A stretch of 64,000 nucleotides of DNA. It comes from Sistotremastrum niveocremeum HHB9708. Its lineage: Eukaryota; Basidiomycota; Agaricomycetes; Sistotremastrales; Sistotremastraceae. Within the stretch, counting starts at the first letter, position 1; every line of letters starts with the position of its first letter. A program made the translations under genes and the position numbers. The DNA is taken from positions 578,351-642,350 of the forward strand of contig KV419404.1 of assembly GCA_001630475.1 (NCBI GenBank). The letters run 5' to 3'. The notes beneath the pieces were generated by a model that was given only the letters and a program-made list of their open reading frames with translations, made no database searches and was not told the DNA's origin. Below are positions 11,943-23,205 of this stretch, one piece after another.

Positions 11943-13629
11943 CTAGTCCTCATCACTGAACTCAAACTCAGGCGTCGCAGTCCCTGCCACAAAGCCAGCG
12001 GTGAATCGATCATCCTCGTCATCCTCGGTATCATCCATGCCCTTGACCTCCTCCAAGAAGTCTAAACAGGGACGAGAACATCCCCTCCACTTGACCGGAA
12101 TGCCTCCATGTAACGAACGCGCAAGTTCAACACCAGCAATGACATTCATCCATTCCATGCGCTCGACCACGGGCTCAACAAAGAAGGTTTTGATCTTGTG
12201 GAGAGTCGAAGGACAAGTGGATATGTACTCGTCCGTGTCTTCGGCTTCGCCAGGTCCAAAAGGGTTTGAAACCAGTAAGCTCAGAGTGTTAACATATCTC
12301 TGAGGCAAGTCGCCTCGTTGAGTGGGGAGTTCGTAATACTCCTTCAGTGGGCACTCATCCTCGCTTTCCTCCGGCTGAGCAAGGGCGCGGATCGATAACT
12401 CGGCCAAAGAAGGGAAGCGAGCGTGTATTGTTAGTTCACCTAAACAGCGTGTTGTCCCTGCATCGACTTGAGGCGGGCATGGGATGAATTGATTGGGTTG
12501 TAATAGAAGGCGTTCCAGCGACAGGTCCAGGATCTCCGAAGGAAGCCATTTCAACTGATTTCCGCCGACGTTTAGCTCCTTGAGATTCCGCAAACGGTTT
12601 ATCCAAGGAGGTATCTCCTCCAGAGCATTTGATCCTAGATGGGGCCATAAGCGGAGTATCTGACGAAAGGGAACACATACGGAGGCTAAGGACGGCCAGT
12701 TTCTCCAGCTCAAAGAGCTTGGGCGAAATGTGAGAGATATCGTTGTTTGATAGATACAAGTGGATGTTTCCGCCATTTTCTCTGTTCAATGAGGAGCCAA
12801 ACTTCAAAGCTCCAGAGGTTTTTGTTGAGGATAAGGTTTGGCGAACAGTAGTCGTTGCGGCGGGGGCCGTAGCAATTCGAGAGAATGGACGGGACACCCT
12901 CGGGGGTGGCGGTGGTACATCGTCTAGTTCCGGCAGAACAACAAGTTTCCCCAGTTCAGAGATCTCGTCCGGAATGGTCGTCAGACCTCGTAGGCTGGAC
13001 GCGCGTAAGCATGGTATGGCTAAGTTGTCCTATGCACAAGTACCTCAAGTCGATTCTTGGCTGCACCAAATCGATGGCATTTGCAATCGCAGCATTCCAA
13101 ATCTCGTCTTCCGTCAGAGGCTTTGGGGGCGTATTCACAATGAGCGGTTTTGAACGTGAAGGTGCTTCCTCAGGTGAAGATGCCTTTGTCTCGCGAAGGG
13201 AAGGGGATAACTTGGGAGGAGTGATCGGAGGAGTGATAGGCTTCTTCTCATATAAAGGGGGCGGCCGATCGGCCTTACTGGAGCCAGCATACGGATGGTG
13301 CGGAAACACCGAGCTTTATGGTTGGTAACATGGGACATCAGCGATCACATGAGAGACATGAACTTCATCAGGGAGACCAGTGGACATACCCTTGCCAAAC
13401 TCTTGACGCAGGCTGAGGAGGGCAGCCATACAGTCCGAAAAATTCACTTGAAGGAGGCGACTGCAAAGACGATGCTGAGTCGGAGCACTCAAGTCATCAT
13501 TGGCACATGACTTACGCTGGGAGCTTCCTGGAAGGCGACCCTTCGCCGGCTGCCAGAGCTGGACGTCGACGGGGACGAAGGTGAGGACGGCGGGGATGGA
13601 CTAGGAGTATATGTTCTGAGTGTGCTCAT
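11943..13629 (-). CDS. Leucine-rich repeat protein with PP1-docking-like motif
   Basis: A cytosolic or nuclear LRR protein of unknown role. The N-terminus is low complexity (Ser/Pro), with RRRVAFQEAP about 30 residues in; RRVAF fits the RVxF docking motif for protein phosphatase 1. After a proline-rich stretch comes LTEDEIWNAAIANAIDLV. Several LRRs follow: IHLYLSNNDISHISPKLFE, LEKLAVLSLR, LEEIPPWINRLRNLKELNVG and QLKWLPSEILDLSLERLLL. The C-terminal part (HARFPSLAELSIRAL, NTLSLLVSNPFGP, then GCSRPCLDFLEE) lies beyond the repeats and ends in an acidic tail. Its second intron join was settled by frame: acceptor at CTTTGCAG, then SPPSSEFFG. I know similar proteins only as uncharacterised fungal LRR proteins. 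A link to PP1 is inference. Confidence 0.8.
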
Positions 13630-14226
13630 TGGAAGAGAGAAAGAAAGGGACGTGCGCCAGACTTGACCCAACTTGAATGGGACGCGAGCATGTGACTGAC
13701 ACGTGATCGCGAGCTTCGGCGCTACGACCTTCAACTTCAAAAGTTCAGCGTAGAGGGCCTCCCGTATTACTCTGAGGCGTTGGGTTTGCTGTCCGAGAAA
13801 ACATCGAAGACGACTGGCGCAGAATTTTTTTGGTAGCGGAGTGGCTCGATTTTGAATGCCATCCCTTCAATGTTTCAGTGTTTCCGATCACATCTTGCAC
13901 ATGTACATCTTATATTTCGAGGGCGTCTTGGTGCATCTTGGTTATTAATGTTGGAGATCAACATTTGGAGGCCTGAGCTCGTTGAAAGGAAGGAGTTGAA
14001 TGTCTTCACTCTTCGAGATTTCAACGGTTGTCGATGACTCAGACAGTTCTTTGACTTCTATCGCGGACGGTCCTAGACTTGCGCGTTGCCCCCATTGCCT
14101 TTGGGAGGTTATTGAATCATTTCTGCAAGCGTATGACTTGTTCGATAGAAATCTTCATATAGCTTTGGAAATCTGGTCGCTGCGGGAAAGAAGGAAAGTC
14201 TGCCGCCACCAAGCAAAGACAAATAA
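13630..14226. other. Intergenic, no supported gene
   Basis: This is upstream DNA of the LRR gene up to the left target duplication of the transposable element. An open frame from 14000 runs across the element boundary into the transposon, which argues against it being a host gene. Nothing else was recognised. Confidence 0.6.
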
Positions 14227-14234
14227 GCTCGTGC
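14227..14234. repeat. Left target-site duplication (GCTCGTGC)
   Basis: Perfect 8-bp copy of the sequence at 14853-14860, immediately outside the terminal inverted repeat of the hAT-like element. Confidence 0.85.
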
Positions 14235-14852
14235 CAAGGGGTGTCCACCGGGAAAATCCGGAACATCCACTCTTATCTTGCTTTAAGGCCGCGATTTCAC
14301 CCACCCACCCCCCCTACCTTTCCTTATTTAGTATTTTGAGTGCTTATATAATTATTTGACATATATCTGAGTCATCCACAACAAAAAGTCCGGCATGTCC
14401 AAACCAATATTCTTGCTTTCTGATGTTTGTTGAGTAGTAACTGATTTCTTTCGAGGTGGTATTTCTACTTATTGCACCAAATTTTGCACCATATTCCCAT
14501 CACGTTGCTTGTGAGACGTTTGGAGCGTGTGTCCAAGTTTCTTTGATAATGGTTTGTGTCTTGATCCCTGGATATACTCGAGCGTCTGTAACACGGAGTT
14601 AAGCGGAGATAACGTCAAAATAATATAAATATACATTTTCAACCGGATATCTCACCGTTTTAGGCATTCAAGACACATTCATTAGATGAAAGTGATGACT
14701 TGGACCATTCTGAGCACTTCGTATCGAGCTAATTATCCAAAATTAATATATTTATTATTTTATTACCGAGGTCATATCATTCTGTAAGACCTTCGTCAGG
14801 ACCACCCCACCCCCTAGTCGATGTTCCGGCATTTGCCGGTGAACACCCCTTG
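14235..14852. mobile_element. Non-autonomous hAT-like element (618 bp)
   Basis: The ends are inverted copies of each other: the left end reads CAAGGGGTGTCCACCGG and the right end, reversed, CAAGGGGTGTTCACCGG. Similarity continues inward for about 40 bases through CCGGAACATC-ACT. The element is flanked by a perfect 8-bp direct repeat, GCTCGTGC, at 14227-14234 and 14853-14860. Eight-base target duplications with a short CA(A)GGG-type terminus are typical of the hAT superfamily. The interior is AT-rich and shows no transposase, so it would need a helper elsewhere. It lies about 150 bases upstream of the palmitoyltransferase gene and may affect its promoter. Confidence 0.85.
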
Positions 14853-14860
14853 GCTCGTGC
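14853..14860. repeat. Right target-site duplication (GCTCGTGC)
   Basis: Perfect 8-bp copy of the sequence at 14227-14234, immediately outside the right terminal inverted repeat. Confidence 0.85.
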
Positions 14861-15011
14861 ATAAGCTCGTCAATTAGACCGATCCTTGCATCCACGTCGT
14901 CAATGGCAGTCATCTCAAAAGGCCATCCCAACAAGCAATAATCGCCCAAATACACTACCCATTCTCAGCGCTCCTCCTGCTACACCGATTGGGAACAACC
15001 AAGGGCGCAAC

Positions 15012-16349
15012 ATGGCCATTTCTCGATATCAGGTCGTGGACTGCGTCTTACCGGCAATCATCGTATCATACATATTGTCAGGAATCATGCCACAGCACAA
15101 CGCGTCAATCTGATAGTGACACTTTCAATCTCTAGCTGGGCTTGCTATTTTTCGCTATTGGAAATCGGAGGTAGGCGTGATCTATCAAAATCAATGCCAT
15201 TCAACACCTGAAAGGCAGTATTCAGTGTTCTGGTTGATTCGCGTCCAACAAAAATATCTTCTGGGAGGTGCGGCCTTAGTGATTCCTCTGGTCTAGCGGA
15301 AAATTAACTTGTGTACAGGATGCTATGTCGCCTTTATGACCCTGCTATTCATCCCGCTTATCTCGTCATTCCTCTATCTCTGGCTGGTTCCACCTGTGAT
15401 GCCTATGCCACCAGGACCTCCTCCGCCGAAAGACTCTTTGGTCGAGCCACACGAAACTAATGAAAACGGAGATCTTGCCATATGCAATCGAGACCACTGC
15501 AATGGTAATTGGAAACCGCCCCGAACACACCACTGTTCGATTTGTAAAGTCTGCCGCCCTGGGTTTGATCATCATTGCCACTGGGTACGCTGCCATTCGT
15601 CAACTGCGCACAGTCCATAATCTGTATTAACATTCTATCGCCTATTGCTTCTTAGGTTGGATCTTGTCTCTCCTTGGCAGATATGAACGTATTTCTTTGC
15701 CTGTTATGGATCACTCCTGTCACTGTTGGCTTGGGAAGCCTGCCTATCATGCCGACACTGGCCCATCAAGTGAAAGAAGCATATAGTGTTGCTCAGTCGG
15801 ACGAATGGATAATCGCTAACTGGTGGTCTTGGTTCGGTTCATGGATTTTCTTTGGGGGACCGTTTGGTCGGTACATAGGAGCCGTGATCCTTGGTTATCA
15901 CACCATCGCGAGACAACGTCCTGATATCCCAAAGCCACTCTCGATGATCGAAGAACCTCATCTCGGAACTTTCCTTACAATAGCATTTGGAAGTTTACTC
16001 GCTTTATTTACCTTGGTGAGAATACATATACAGGAGAAGAATTACGTTATTGATACAAAGGCGACAGGCTCTAGGCCTTGTATGTTCTTGGAGAACGTTA
16101 AAAGGGCTCTCGACGATTGAAGCTTTGCGTCAGTCATCTGACGTGCATCGTCCGTACGTCCGGCTGCCCTGTTTAGAGGAAAGCGACGACGGTATAGCAC
16201 GGGAAGTAGTCGTGCTTTCACTGCCGGGGGATCGCCTCTACGACCTGCAATGGCGTATGAACCTCAAGAACACAATGCAACGGCCCCTGAGTCGTCTGAG
16301 GACGGATCAACAACCGAGGTTCGAATTTTCGTCATCAGCGAGGTGGTGA
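15012..16349 (+). CDS. DHHC-type protein S-palmitoyltransferase
   Basis: A multi-pass membrane enzyme that attaches palmitate to protein cysteines, likely at Golgi, vacuole or plasma membrane. Exons join as MAISRYQVVDCVLPAII, LGLLFFAIGNRR (first membrane helix), QYSVFWLIRVQQKYLLG and GCYVAFMTLLFIPLISS (second helix). The cysteine-rich domain follows: PPRTHHCSICKVCRPGFDHH then CHW, joined over an intron to VGSCLSLADMNVF. The DHHC catalytic tetrad is intact. Two more helices (FLCLLWITPVTVGLGSLP and FLTIAFGSLLALFTL) lead to GLSTIEALR, a variant of the TTxE motif. VGSC replaces the usual VGNC. The short second acceptor (after CTGAAAG) was chosen because it alone keeps the frame. The exact PFA-type subfamily is not assigned. 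The upstream hAT element sits close to its 5' end. Confidence 0.88.
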
Positions 16350-16472
16350 TGGTGTCTGATTCGGCCGTTCCAGACATCTCCCCAAAATGAATGCCATTAT
16401 GCTGCGGAGGATGTTCGCGGAAGTCAGACACAGAGGACGCGAAGATTGATTCGAGCGCGTTCTGATGCGCGT

Positions 16473-18531
16473 CTATCCTTCGCTTTGGCTGCTTCGCACA
16501 TTGCGTAGAGCAGCCCTCTTCACGTCGCTCGACCATTTGAAGAAATTACACCGATACTGCGGGTTCACTTCCTCCCGCAGTCGTTTAGACCGACCGGCGT
16601 CATATCCAGTTCCAACAGGTCTGATATCAAAGGTCAATGTCGCACGACGGCCGACTTATGCTGATGTGACATACCGGGAGCAAAGCCAGAAGGTTTTGCC
16701 CTTATTCGGGCCCGGCTTATTGACTGTATATTGTTTGCAAGGTTCGCCGTGAACGTCGCATTTAGGAGGTTGAACAGGTGCCATAAGTTGAGACCATTGG
16801 GCTTTGCTTTTACTAGATGTAGTGCTTTCGTTTGCAATGAAAGCAGAAAACTGAGATAAATTGTCGAGATCGAGAGGAGAGTGATTGGGATCTCCTGGCA
16901 CTTCCTGAGACGACGTGGGAGCCGACGTGGGCTGTGAATCGAGACTTTCGTCGTCTTGATCGATAATGATAGTTTCGGATACAGATGCACCAAGCTTTGG
17001 CTGGGAGAAGAAAGTCGAGATTTTGCTTTGCCCTACTCGTGCTTTCTTTGGGGCCTTGGGCGAAGGTTTTGAGGGAGGATTCGGCTGTTTTCTTTTCTTG
17101 ACGCCTTGTATCTGCTCCTCTTTAGGAATAGCCGGGGAAGGTTGCTTATCTATGGACGCTGAGCTTTCTATTTTGGTCGAGATCTGTGAAGATTGTTCCG
17201 CTAACGGCACTAGACTGGAGGAAAGGAGGGGCACTGGCGTCTGTGAAAGAGGCACCGACTCGCTTCGTCTCCCAAAGAAATTAGACAGCAGTTTTTGGGA
17301 GTTCGAAAATTCATCCCAATATTTTGTACACAGCCTAGGCGGGTCCTTTGCAGTATCTTGCTTGAGAGCGTCACGTAAAAGCAGGGTCTGTCCTGACTCG
17401 AGCTCTATCTGGTCGTGCAAATCAATGTACACGGGGCAGTGATCCGATCCTTTGACAGATGGTTGGATGTCTCCTCCTTTGAACCACGGCATCATTCCTC
17501 GCGTCAAGAGGATATAATCGATCCTTGTCCCGTAATTGGTCTCTCGAGCAGAGATTTTCGTGTTCCAGCCTGCCCTTTATTGTGAGATAAAGGTTACTAT
17601 CGTTCGTAGTGACTCACATGTATACATCCCTTTACGATCGGGCCACTGATGACGAACAACGTCAATCATAGGGCCTTGAGGGCTAAGCCATTTCCTGAAC
17701 CAGGCTCTAGCAGGATGCTCCCAGAATTCGCTAGCACGACTCTCCAAGGCACCGTCACAATGGTCGATAGGAGCAGCAGTAATGTTGATGTCTCCTACTA
17801 CGATCACTTCGCGTTTCTCGTCTTCAAGTAGCTTTCGGACGCGTTCCTCTAGCATCAAATGATAGTTCACCTTGTAGGGAAGGCGCTCCTCCGAGCCTTC
17901 ATTGGGACAGTAGAGATTGATGAGTACGAAGAGGCCAAAGTCCAGGACGAGCGCTCTGCCTTCGGCTTCGAGGGCCTCGAAATCCACGGGGACCATGCCC
18001 TTCTCATCAGGTACCAAGTTGATGTCGTCTGCTGCAGGATACGAAGGCGAGATGCGTTCCTCACTAGTTAAAGGAGGTTTGGGCTGCAGCTTCCCTGTCA
18101 ATCCTTCTTCGGCTTTCAAAGGGATGACGGTGGTGTAGACAGCGACGCCGCTATATCCTCCTTTGGTGGCGGGAAAAGATAGGAAAGCATGATATGGATC
18201 CGGAACAGCAATGTCGCGCGTAAGTTGAGGGCGGGTAGTCTTCATTTCTTCGGAATACATGTTAGGCAAACTATTACGAACTGGCGTGCACGTGCATCGC
18301 ACCTTGGAAACATATAATATCAGCCTGTAGTCCTTCAAGGATCGCTGATGTCTTCTTGAGAGTATTCCACCTATACCCATCCCAGAGTTGTCCAGCAGCT
18401 TAGTGCTCATGGATGTACAACCTACGGATAGTATTGAGGGAGAGTGCGTATTCCGTTCTGAAAGCAAAAATATTAGGCGCGATTCTCGATATACAGGCAA
18501 CACGCACGATGTTCCATGTCAGTATTCTCAT
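16473..18531 (-). CDS. APN2: AP endonuclease 2 (exonuclease III family)
   Basis: This nuclease cuts DNA at abasic sites and trims blocked 3' ends in base-excision repair. The N-terminus is assembled from small exons: MRILTWNI then NGIRTLPQYYP, then AILEGLQADIICFQ-EMKTTR, which carries the metal-binding Glu. GGYSGVAVYT, the catalytic GDIN in VVGDINITAAPIDHCD, and GSDHCPVYIDL with the active-site Asp-His follow. The C-terminal extension has QSKISTFF, a full match to the PCNA-binding PIP box (Q-x-x-I/L/M-x-x-F-F). It ends in a GRF zinc finger: CDVHGEPCKQY, GPNKGKTFWLCSR and YRCNFFKWSSD. The last exon (PVGTGYDAG to SSQSEG, stop at 16473) is joined over a short intron. This layout is standard for fungal Apn2. 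Confidence 0.94.
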
Positions 18532-18985
18532 GCTGATTCATATCCAGAGTTTTATAATGGCATTCAGAGCTCAGCGCTCAACACGGTTGGCTGCACTACT
18601 GCTGCACTCGGAGAGACAGAAACTCCGCTCATCCTCCTGTTTGTCGACATGACGGCAGCCTTTTCCCATTCAGTCTCGTATCAGCATCATGCCTCCCGGC
18701 CACTTTTATTGTCAAACCAGGATCATAAACGACATTCTACTAATTAGTGCGGACTTTCTAATGCTCTTGATTGAACTCATTTTGCTTGAAACTGTCTTGA
18801 CCGGCGGAAATCTGAACCATCATCACGATGGCGACTCAAAATATCGCGTTCGTTTGTTGAATGAACCACATCCATTTGAACCTTCCTATATATATACATG
18901 CCCCATGAATACCGCTGATGCGAAGAAAGGCTCAGATTCCCTTGTTCAGCCAACGCATATCATACAATATAATACCAAGTTAACG
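18532..18985. other. Intergenic, no supported gene
   Basis: This is the shared flank between the APN2 start and the end of the GH45 pseudogene. A few short open frames are present without recognisable motifs or splice structure. Confidence 0.6.
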
Positions 18986-19913
18986 TTAAGGTGCGGTACC
19001 TGTGGGCTGAAATTAATAAATTTGATAGACGTGGACGCCTTGAAAACTTACCTTTGTTTCCGCACCCAGTTGAGGGCCAGATAGGTGCTGTCTCGCCGCT
19101 CAAGCATGCTCCGGTCCAAAGCGGGGAACCATCATGCCCAGACCACTTCAGGCATGCTCTGAGTTACAGAAAACCCCTCAGGCTTACGACTTACCTGGCT
19201 ACAAGGAACCTCGGTATATGTTCCAGTCAGAGCTCCATGACCAGATGGGAAGAACACATTAGATGCTCCCGTATCTTGACAGAGGTCGAAGCTGCCAGGA
19301 AGTTAGCAAGATTTTGATGACTGAAGCGAAAAGGCTTACTGCACTGGCTTCTGATACTGGTTCTCAGGGTTGGCAACTGTCTGTCCGCATCAAACAGAGT
19401 TTCCGGAGACGGGACACATATCCGTGACCTGAAGACTGAATAAATAGAACAAGACACTCCCATAGACTTGAACAGTACCTTGACGACTATACTATGGAAT
19501 GGGCCGGTGTATGACGGAGAATAAGGATCCGCCTGTCCGGTCAAAGAAAAGCATCTCCCTGTATGGGACGATCAGCGGACCGGTATCCATCTTGGTAGAC
19601 TGGTTCATACCGCATGCATCTCCAGCACCTGACCCTGGAGTCGAACCGAAGGCTAACTGACTGATCGCGGCAGTATATCCAGAACTAGCTGCGATACCAC
19701 AAGCTACACGAGACATTCGCATCTCCTTCAAGTCTTTCTTACAGTAAGCACCATAGACTTACCAGGGGAGCCGCAACCGGAATAGTAAGTAAACGAGGCC
19801 GTCCCGCTGGGGTTCTGTATATATCCTCCGGTAGCTCGTTCCTCAAGATCAAGTGGACTTGAAATAACACTGGAGGATAGCGCTAGGAGCAAAACTGGAA
19901 GAATGGCTAACAT
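18986..19913 (-). pseudogene. GH45 endoglucanase copy with an in-frame stop
   Basis: This is a second copy of the GH45 gene at 21340-22222, pointing away from it. Exons: signal peptide MLAILPVLLLALSSSVISS, then ERATGGYIQNPSGTASFTYY and SGCGSPG; CGIAASSGYTAAISQLAFGS; the RCFSLTGQADPYSPSYTGPF block; VTDMCPVSGNSV; HFDLCQDTGAS; GHGALTGTYTEVPC; WSGHDGSPLWTGACLSGE and a final NKGTAP-type end. In the exon after VTDMCPVSGNSV a TGA (19390-19392) stands where the sister gene has TGG (SGNQVWCGQ). Everything after the stop, including the putative general acid Asp in HFD, is still in frame, with good splice sites. Inactivation therefore looks recent. A splice that skipped the stop would remove the CPVSGN block. 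Readthrough or a sequencing error cannot be excluded. Confidence 0.82.
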
Positions 19914-21339
19914 GTTGGCGTATGAAAGGTAGACAAGGCCTGTATGGAAGTGCGGCATCCTTTTGTACTTAAGTCATCCATCGTAGAACCAGAAGTCAGA
20001 TGCGGTCGAAAAAGTGGAGAAGACTTCTGGAGTGGCATATATAGCATCAGCGGCCGAAGATGGACCGCGACTGGATTGGCGCGGGGGATCCTTCACCAAT
20101 GATGAACCGTCCAAGGTGTCTGGCTAATATACGTAATTGCATGGGCCAAAAGTGCCCCCTTTGGAATACCGAAGGAATACACAGATGCCGCACGAACTTC
20201 AGAAGCGATGGTTCGCGTGACGTCACGTGTCAACGTCTCTACTCGCACTGCAGTCCTCAAGGCACTGTTGGTTGGCTGGAGCACTCCTATTTCTCAGCTC
20301 GAAGCCGGCCACCGAAATTGTGAGACAATGAAACATAACTCCCACCTTCGCATCATGTCGACCCTTGGGAAAGCGCATCAAGGTTCTTCTGGCAGCATGA
20401 ACTGCAAGCCTCCGTGAAACCGCGATGCATGAACGTTTTCTCGGCATAGGACCACCCTCTACCATAGACAATACAATTGAAATCTTCGGAAGAGAAAGTC
20501 TGTCTGAACAGAAGCCGTATTGAAAACGCTGTCCATGGAGAACCCGACCAATTAGGCTGCTTGTTTTCTCGGCCTGGGGCTTGTCCGAGGCTGACATGAA
20601 GCCGGATATGTTTGGACCAGTGTACCAGTAGTGGCGAATTGTAGGTTTTAGGATAAACAGAAGTATACCTGGAGCCACAGCATCAACTCAATCTCGTTTC
20701 TAAGTCACTCGACAGGTCATTTGTCTGCTTGCTGTATCCCACTGGACTCGTCATCGAGATCAAGTTTTCATAGAAACCGAAAGGTCATGATGTGGCGAGC
20801 CTTTCGTGAAAGAATGCAAGAATAACAAATCAGATGCCTCTGAATGCTGGAGCATAAAAGTCTTGATTTATGATCTTTGACAATTTGAAGGTACTCGCGA
20901 CCGATCAAGATTACTTGCTGACGAGAATAAGCAAGCATCCTTATCCGACTCCCCAATCTTGCAATTGTTCCGGATAATATCGTCTCGTGCTGAACAAAGA
21001 GCATCCCCTGGAAGCTTTCCCCTCGGCTCATATGGAAAGACAGGCATTGCAAAGGATGCATACCAACACCGACTTCACTCCTCTATGAAATCACATTTCA
21101 TGTTGTTGGAATGAATTTCCACGGATTTATCCAGACCCGACCATTGGGACGAGCTCCAGAACCCGGGGTCACGATGCATCGTCTGGTCACTGGATGATTT
21201 TCCGTATCGGGATGACTTCGGTCTGGGAGGCCACTTGATACACCAAGGAAAAATTATGCGGTCATACGTGAAAGACTATACGACGTAACGGCTATATAAC
21301 GGGGTGTTTTATTTTCGTCGCAAGCCCCACATCGACATA
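19914..21339. other. Divergent spacer between the two GH45 copies
   Basis: This is 1.4 kb holding both GH45 promoters. A TATA box (CTATATAA) lies about 40 bases before the plus-strand gene. On the minus side a TATATA stretch sits near 20038-20043. The longest open frame (20223-20678, minus) has no recognisable motif and no splice support, so it is not called. Confidence 0.6.
21292..21299 (+). promoter_or_regulatory. TATA box of the GH45 gene
   Basis: CTATATAA lies about 40 bases before the ATG at 21340. This is a strong match to a core TATA element at a usual fungal distance for a short leader, and suggests inducible, high-level expression. Confidence 0.6.
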
Positions 21340-22222
21340 ATGTTCTCTTCTTTGAAGCTAGCTCTTTGCGTCTTTGCCATCACTGGCGCTCACGCTTTGG
21401 TGTTGGAAGAGCGTGCTACTGGCGGATACGTTCAGAACCCAAGTGGCAGTGCTTCTTTCACATACTACTCTGGCTGTGGTTCCCCCGGTAAGTAGGCAGC
21501 ACGAATAGCAGAGAATGATGCTGAACATGGGATTTGCAGCTTGTGGTAAGAGCGCCTCTGGCTATACTGCCGCCATCAGCCAGTTGGCCTTCGGTTCTTC
21601 ACCAGGAGCAGGAGCCGGTGATGCATGCGGTATGGATTCGCGAACCTTCTCTGCAGTCGTCTAACTTGCTGACCGCGTTTGTGAAGGCCGATGCTTCCGC
21701 CTGACTGCCAACAAAGATCCCTACTCTCCTTCATACACCGGTCCCTTCAAATCGGTTGTCGTCAAGGTCACCGATATGTGCCCCGTCTCTGGCAACCAGG
21801 TTTGGTGTGGCCAGACCCAGAGCAACCCCAAGAACCAGTATGCCGAGCCCGTTCAGTGTGTCATAATCTCTCGAGTACGCGCGGAAAGGATGACTGATGA
21901 GTTTCCGTAGCTTTGACTTGTGTCAAGACAATGGTGCCTCAGGTGCCTTCTTCCCCTCTGGTCACGGCGCGTTGACCGGCTCATACACGGAGGTTCCTTG
22001 CCAAGGCAATGTAAGTGGCCAAACGTCATCCATTATAATGTCGGCGGTCCTAATCAATATGCAGTGGTCCGGAAGCGACGGTGGATCACTCTGGAATGGA
22101 TCTTGTTTGAGCGGAGAGTCTGCCGGACTCTGGCCCGCTGTTGGGTGCGGCAACAAAGGTCGGAGGCTCTTCGAATATATGATGATCCTGGCTAACTCCT
22201 CGTCGTAGGTACCGCTCCCTGA
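21340..22222 (+). CDS. GH45 endoglucanase (subfamily C, Cel45A-like), secreted
   Basis: A secreted beta-1,4-glucan endohydrolase that cuts amorphous cellulose. The signal peptide is MFSSLKLALCVFAITGAHA. The mature part starts RATGGYVQNPSGSASFTYYS, then CGKSASGYTAAISQLAFGSS, GAGAGDACGRCFRLTANKD, VTDMCPVSGNQVWCGQTQ, HFDLCQDNGASGAFFPSGHG, WSGSDGGSLWNGSCLSGES and CGNKGTAP. The order and many cysteines match Phanerochaete Cel45A. There, an Asn in the CPV-GN loop acts as base and the Asp of HFD as acid; both are present here. Exons are joined by six short introns, and the last leaves only GTAP plus stop. No cellulose-binding module is present. A broken sister copy lies head-to-head 1.4 kb away. The start was chosen at the signal peptide ATG rather than an upstream in-frame ATG at 21304. 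Confidence 0.92.
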
Positions 22223-22377
22223 TTCACCGGCTGAAGCAGAGATTGAGATAACGGATTGAGCGGATTAAGAGCGGATAGGGTACGGTAAAATATCCTTTGA
22301 GTTGGCATTTCGGATGTGTCTGTATTAAGTACGTTTCAAGACATGGCTGATATCCGCTGATCGAGGATGGATCATAT

Positions 22378-23205
22378 TCAAAGATCCAGATCAAGGTCCG
22401 GATTCAGATCAAGATCTAAGCCGTTGAAAGGTTGGCCAGGCAGCTCATGGCCAGCATATTCGTTCATATGATACTGCTGCAAAATATCGCGGCCGCCTCT
22501 CCCGTCGGTCGGAGAGGGAGCACTCGGGGCTATTGACAGTGTCAGTCCGGTCTGAACTCGACTAAATGAAGGACTTGATAGCACTTACCCTGTCCAACTG
22601 GGTGCGTCTCGCCAGGCTTCCCAAGAGGGTCCAACGTGTTAAGATGTCCCTTGCGCATTTTCTCTTCATTCGGAAATGGCGGGAAGAACAGTGGTGGTGG
22701 AGGCTGTCCAGGTAATGAAAGATCTGGCATATTGGGTGGTGCGGACGTGAATGCGCTGAGAGTTGATGCGTAAGCAAGCAATTCAGGGTACGGAATAGCA
22801 GCTAGATAATCATTAGAACCTAAAGCTTCGAGGAGTGAGAAGGCGACGCAGTTACTGACCGGCCTTTGCTTTCTCAATCGTCTCCAGTCTTTGGTCGGCT
22901 TCAGCAAGAATTTTGCCTAGTTCGCGCCTCCCGGTTTCCAGCTCTTGCCATATCTCTCTCAGTTTAGATTCTTGATCAAGTACTTCAGCTTTTAGTTCTT
23001 CGATACGTCTCTGTTTGATCTGGTGCTGGCGTGCCACATGTAAGGCTTCACTGAGTACGACTTCACAGTCCAGAAATGACTCTATGGGTGGAGGTGGGGG
23101 AGGCTTTGTAGATGGTGGCGACAGAGACTGGAATAGCTTCTGTGTTAAATTCTGTAATCTATTGAGTGGGTCGAGCAACTCGTCGGTCATCGACTTCGAG
23201 GTCAT
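22378..23205 (-). CDS. MED4: Mediator complex subunit 4
   Basis: A subunit of the Mediator middle module, which links transcription factors to RNA polymerase II. The N-terminal half is a long coiled coil: LLDPLNRLQNLTQKLFQSL, then RQHQIKQRRIEELKAEVLDQ and LETGRRELGKILAEADQRLE. The family hallmark follows over an intron: AIPYPELLAYASTLSAFTSA then PPNMPDLSLPGQP. The last exon gives a short tail ending in acidic Leu-Asp repeats (DLDLNPDLDLDL), which at DNA level is a small run of GAT-rich repeats at 22380-22415. Length (about 240 residues) fits the family. The start codon lies only 33 bases from that of the divergent mS29 gene. A second in-frame ATG five codons on is possible. Confidence 0.9.

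Noticed and set aside
14000-14359. Plus-strand frame of 119 codons near the hAT element
   Set aside because: It crosses the transposon boundary and has no homology that I can recognise.
18986-19913. Reading the GH45 minus copy as intact by a longer intron over the TGA
   Set aside because: Acceptors after the TGA exist, but using them removes the CPVSGN segment with the proposed catalytic Asn, so the product would not be a normal enzyme.
20223-20678. 151-codon minus-strand frame between the GH45 genes
   Set aside because: No motif, no splice signals, no signal peptide; treated as chance.
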